Shown here: positions 6,229 through 6,644 of the stretch, one piece after another
Position numbering within the stretch: the first letter of the stretch is position 1
How the letters are laid out: the number at the start of each line of letters is the position of its first letter
NCBI GenBank assembly: GCA_900769465.1
Contig: CAAGGT010000064.1
Coordinates: 1-6,644 of the forward strand
Source: Bacteroidaceae bacterium
GTDB lineage: Bacteria; Bacteroidota; Bacteroidia; Bacteroidales; Bacteroidaceae
Reading direction: 5' to 3'
Length of the DNA: 6,644 nucleotides
Translations under genes and position numbers: made by a program
Notes under the pieces: generated by a model
What the model saw: only the letters and a program-made list of their open reading frames with translations
Told to the model about the DNA's origin: nothing
Databases searched by the model: none

Positions 6229-6644
6229 ATGAAGGATTTAACCGTTTCAAGGCCATTCAACGAAGATGAGTATAACGAATTACTGCGACAGGCTGTCGCA
6301 GTAATCGAGAAGTCTCGATTACAAATAGCAAAGCAGCTGAACACAGTTGCGATGTCTTCCTATTGGGAGATAGGCAAGTTGTTGGAAAAAAAGAAAATTG
6401 ACAGTAAGCACGGTGATGGTATCGTCAAAAGATTGTCGGTTGATTTGAAGTCTAAATATCCCGATATGGGATTATCTCCAAGAAACCTTTGGGATATGAA
6501 GAAGTTTTATCTCCGTTATAATGAGGGGGATACAAAACTGCGACAGGCTGTCGCAGTTTTGCCATGGAGTCATAATCTGCTTCTGATGAGCCACGATCTG
6601 TCTCCTGAGCATATCGTATTTTATGCCAATGAAGTTGTTTCTAA
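6229..6644 (+). CDS. DUF1016 / YhcG-type putative PDDEXK nuclease, N-terminal part
   Basis: An open frame from ATG 6229 running off the window after 138 codons. The visible part matches the DUF1016 N-terminal domain: residues 14-42 form a helix, then SYWEIGKLL (44-52), HGDGIVKRLSVDLKSKYPDMGLSPRNLWDMKKFYLRY (61-97), and LPWSHNLLLM (111-120) with FYANEV (131-136). Full family members have a C-terminal PDDEXK nuclease-like domain, which would lie to the right and is not seen. The cellular role of the family is not well settled; members are frequent in accessory DNA and near type I restriction-modification genes. It has its own promoter, separate from the recombinase pair. The heptapeptide LRQAVAV occurs at residues 19-25 and 104-110, encoded both times by the same 21-nt palindrome in the same frame. 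Both occurrences lie just outside the conserved blocks, consistent with insertion at tolerant positions. The start is set by the first ATG after the promoter. Confidence 0.87.
   Translation, partial: MKDLTVSRPFNEDEYNELLRQAVAVIEKSRLQIAKQLNTVAMSSYWEIGKLLEKKKIDSKHGDGIVKRLSVDLKSKYPDMGLSPRNLWDMKKFYLRYNEGDTKLRQAVAVLPWSHNLLLMSHDLSPEHIVFYANEVVS
6279..6305 (+). repeat. Intragenic palindrome 1 (13-bp arms, 1-nt centre)
   Basis: A perfect inverted repeat inside the DUF1016 frame. Arms are 6279-6291 and 6293-6305 around a central G. The core (6282-6302, arms ACTGCGACAG / CTGTCGCAGT) is identical to the core at 6537-6557. The added outer pairs are ATT/AAT. Confidence 0.9.
6301..6322 (+). repeat. Second hairpin overlapping palindrome 1
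   Basis: A perfect 10-bp inverted repeat, GTAATCGAGA / TCTCGATTAC, with a 2-nt centre AG. Its left arm shares five bases (6301-6305) with the right arm of palindrome 1, so in RNA the two full stems cannot form together. Confidence 0.7.
6533..6561 (+). repeat. Intragenic palindrome 2 (14-bp arms, 1-nt centre)
   Basis: A perfect inverted repeat with arms 6533-6546 and 6548-6561 around a central G. Its 21-nt core is the same as in palindrome 1, but the flanking pairs are CAAA/TTTG instead of ATT/AAT. In RNA it would resemble a terminator hairpin ending in four U, although it lies inside a coding region. Confidence 0.9.

Larger units (their letters stand above)
4370..6644 (+). mobile_element. 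Probable left part of an integrative element or genomic island
   Basis: Inferred from a tyrosine recombinase at the edge of a region with AT-richer coding sequence than the barrel gene, followed by a small protein of the kind found beside such recombinases and a DUF1016-type nuclease often found in accessory or defence loci. The left boundary is placed only roughly, where composition changes. The right end lies outside the window, and no matching attachment repeats can be seen. Confidence 0.45.

Overview
The window reads as Bacteroidales DNA (Bacteroides, Prevotella, Alistipes or a relative). The signs are an outer-membrane barrel protein with an N-terminal carboxypeptidase-regulatory-like domain, TAnnTTTG-type -7 promoter elements, start codons without clear Shine-Dalgarno sequences, and a Bacteroidetes-type tyrosine recombinase with its arm-binding N-terminus. 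No rRNA, tRNA or CRISPR array is visible.

Left block (1-1323, + strand): two tandem copies of a small gene (1-471 and 569-1048), each followed by a copy of a 50-bp non-coding repeat (517-566 and 1087-1136). Both encode a free-standing domain that I place, from memory of family motifs, in the phage/polymorphic-toxin PBECR group (barnase/EndoU/colicin E5-D/RelE-like putative RNases). The first 44 residues of the two proteins are identical although the DNA differs at 13 codons, all silent. The rest has diverged to roughly 40-45% identity. A terminator-like hairpin follows the second copy. The remainder up to 1323 (about 150 bp) shows no gene.

Middle block (1324-4227, - strand): one large gene for an outer-membrane beta-barrel protein of the TonB-dependent-receptor type, with its own TAnnTTTG promoter. 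No SusD-like partner or transport operon is visible, so its ligand cannot be named.

Right block (about 4370-6644, + strand): an AT-richer region that looks horizontally acquired. It holds a tyrosine recombinase (4528-5751), a tightly linked 125-residue protein with a probable DNA-binding N-terminus (5754-6131), a new promoter, and the 5' part of a DUF1016/YhcG-type putative nuclease (from 6229) that runs off the end. This order suggests the left end of an integrative element or a defence/restriction island continuing to the right. The DUF1016 gene carries two copies of an identical 21-nt near-perfect palindrome inside its reading frame, each lengthened by locally different but self-complementary flanks. 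That is the structure least explained by the annotation.

Taken together, the window is a core-like outer-membrane gene flanked by accessory DNA on both sides: a small duplicated toxin-like cassette on the left and a recombinase-led element on the right.
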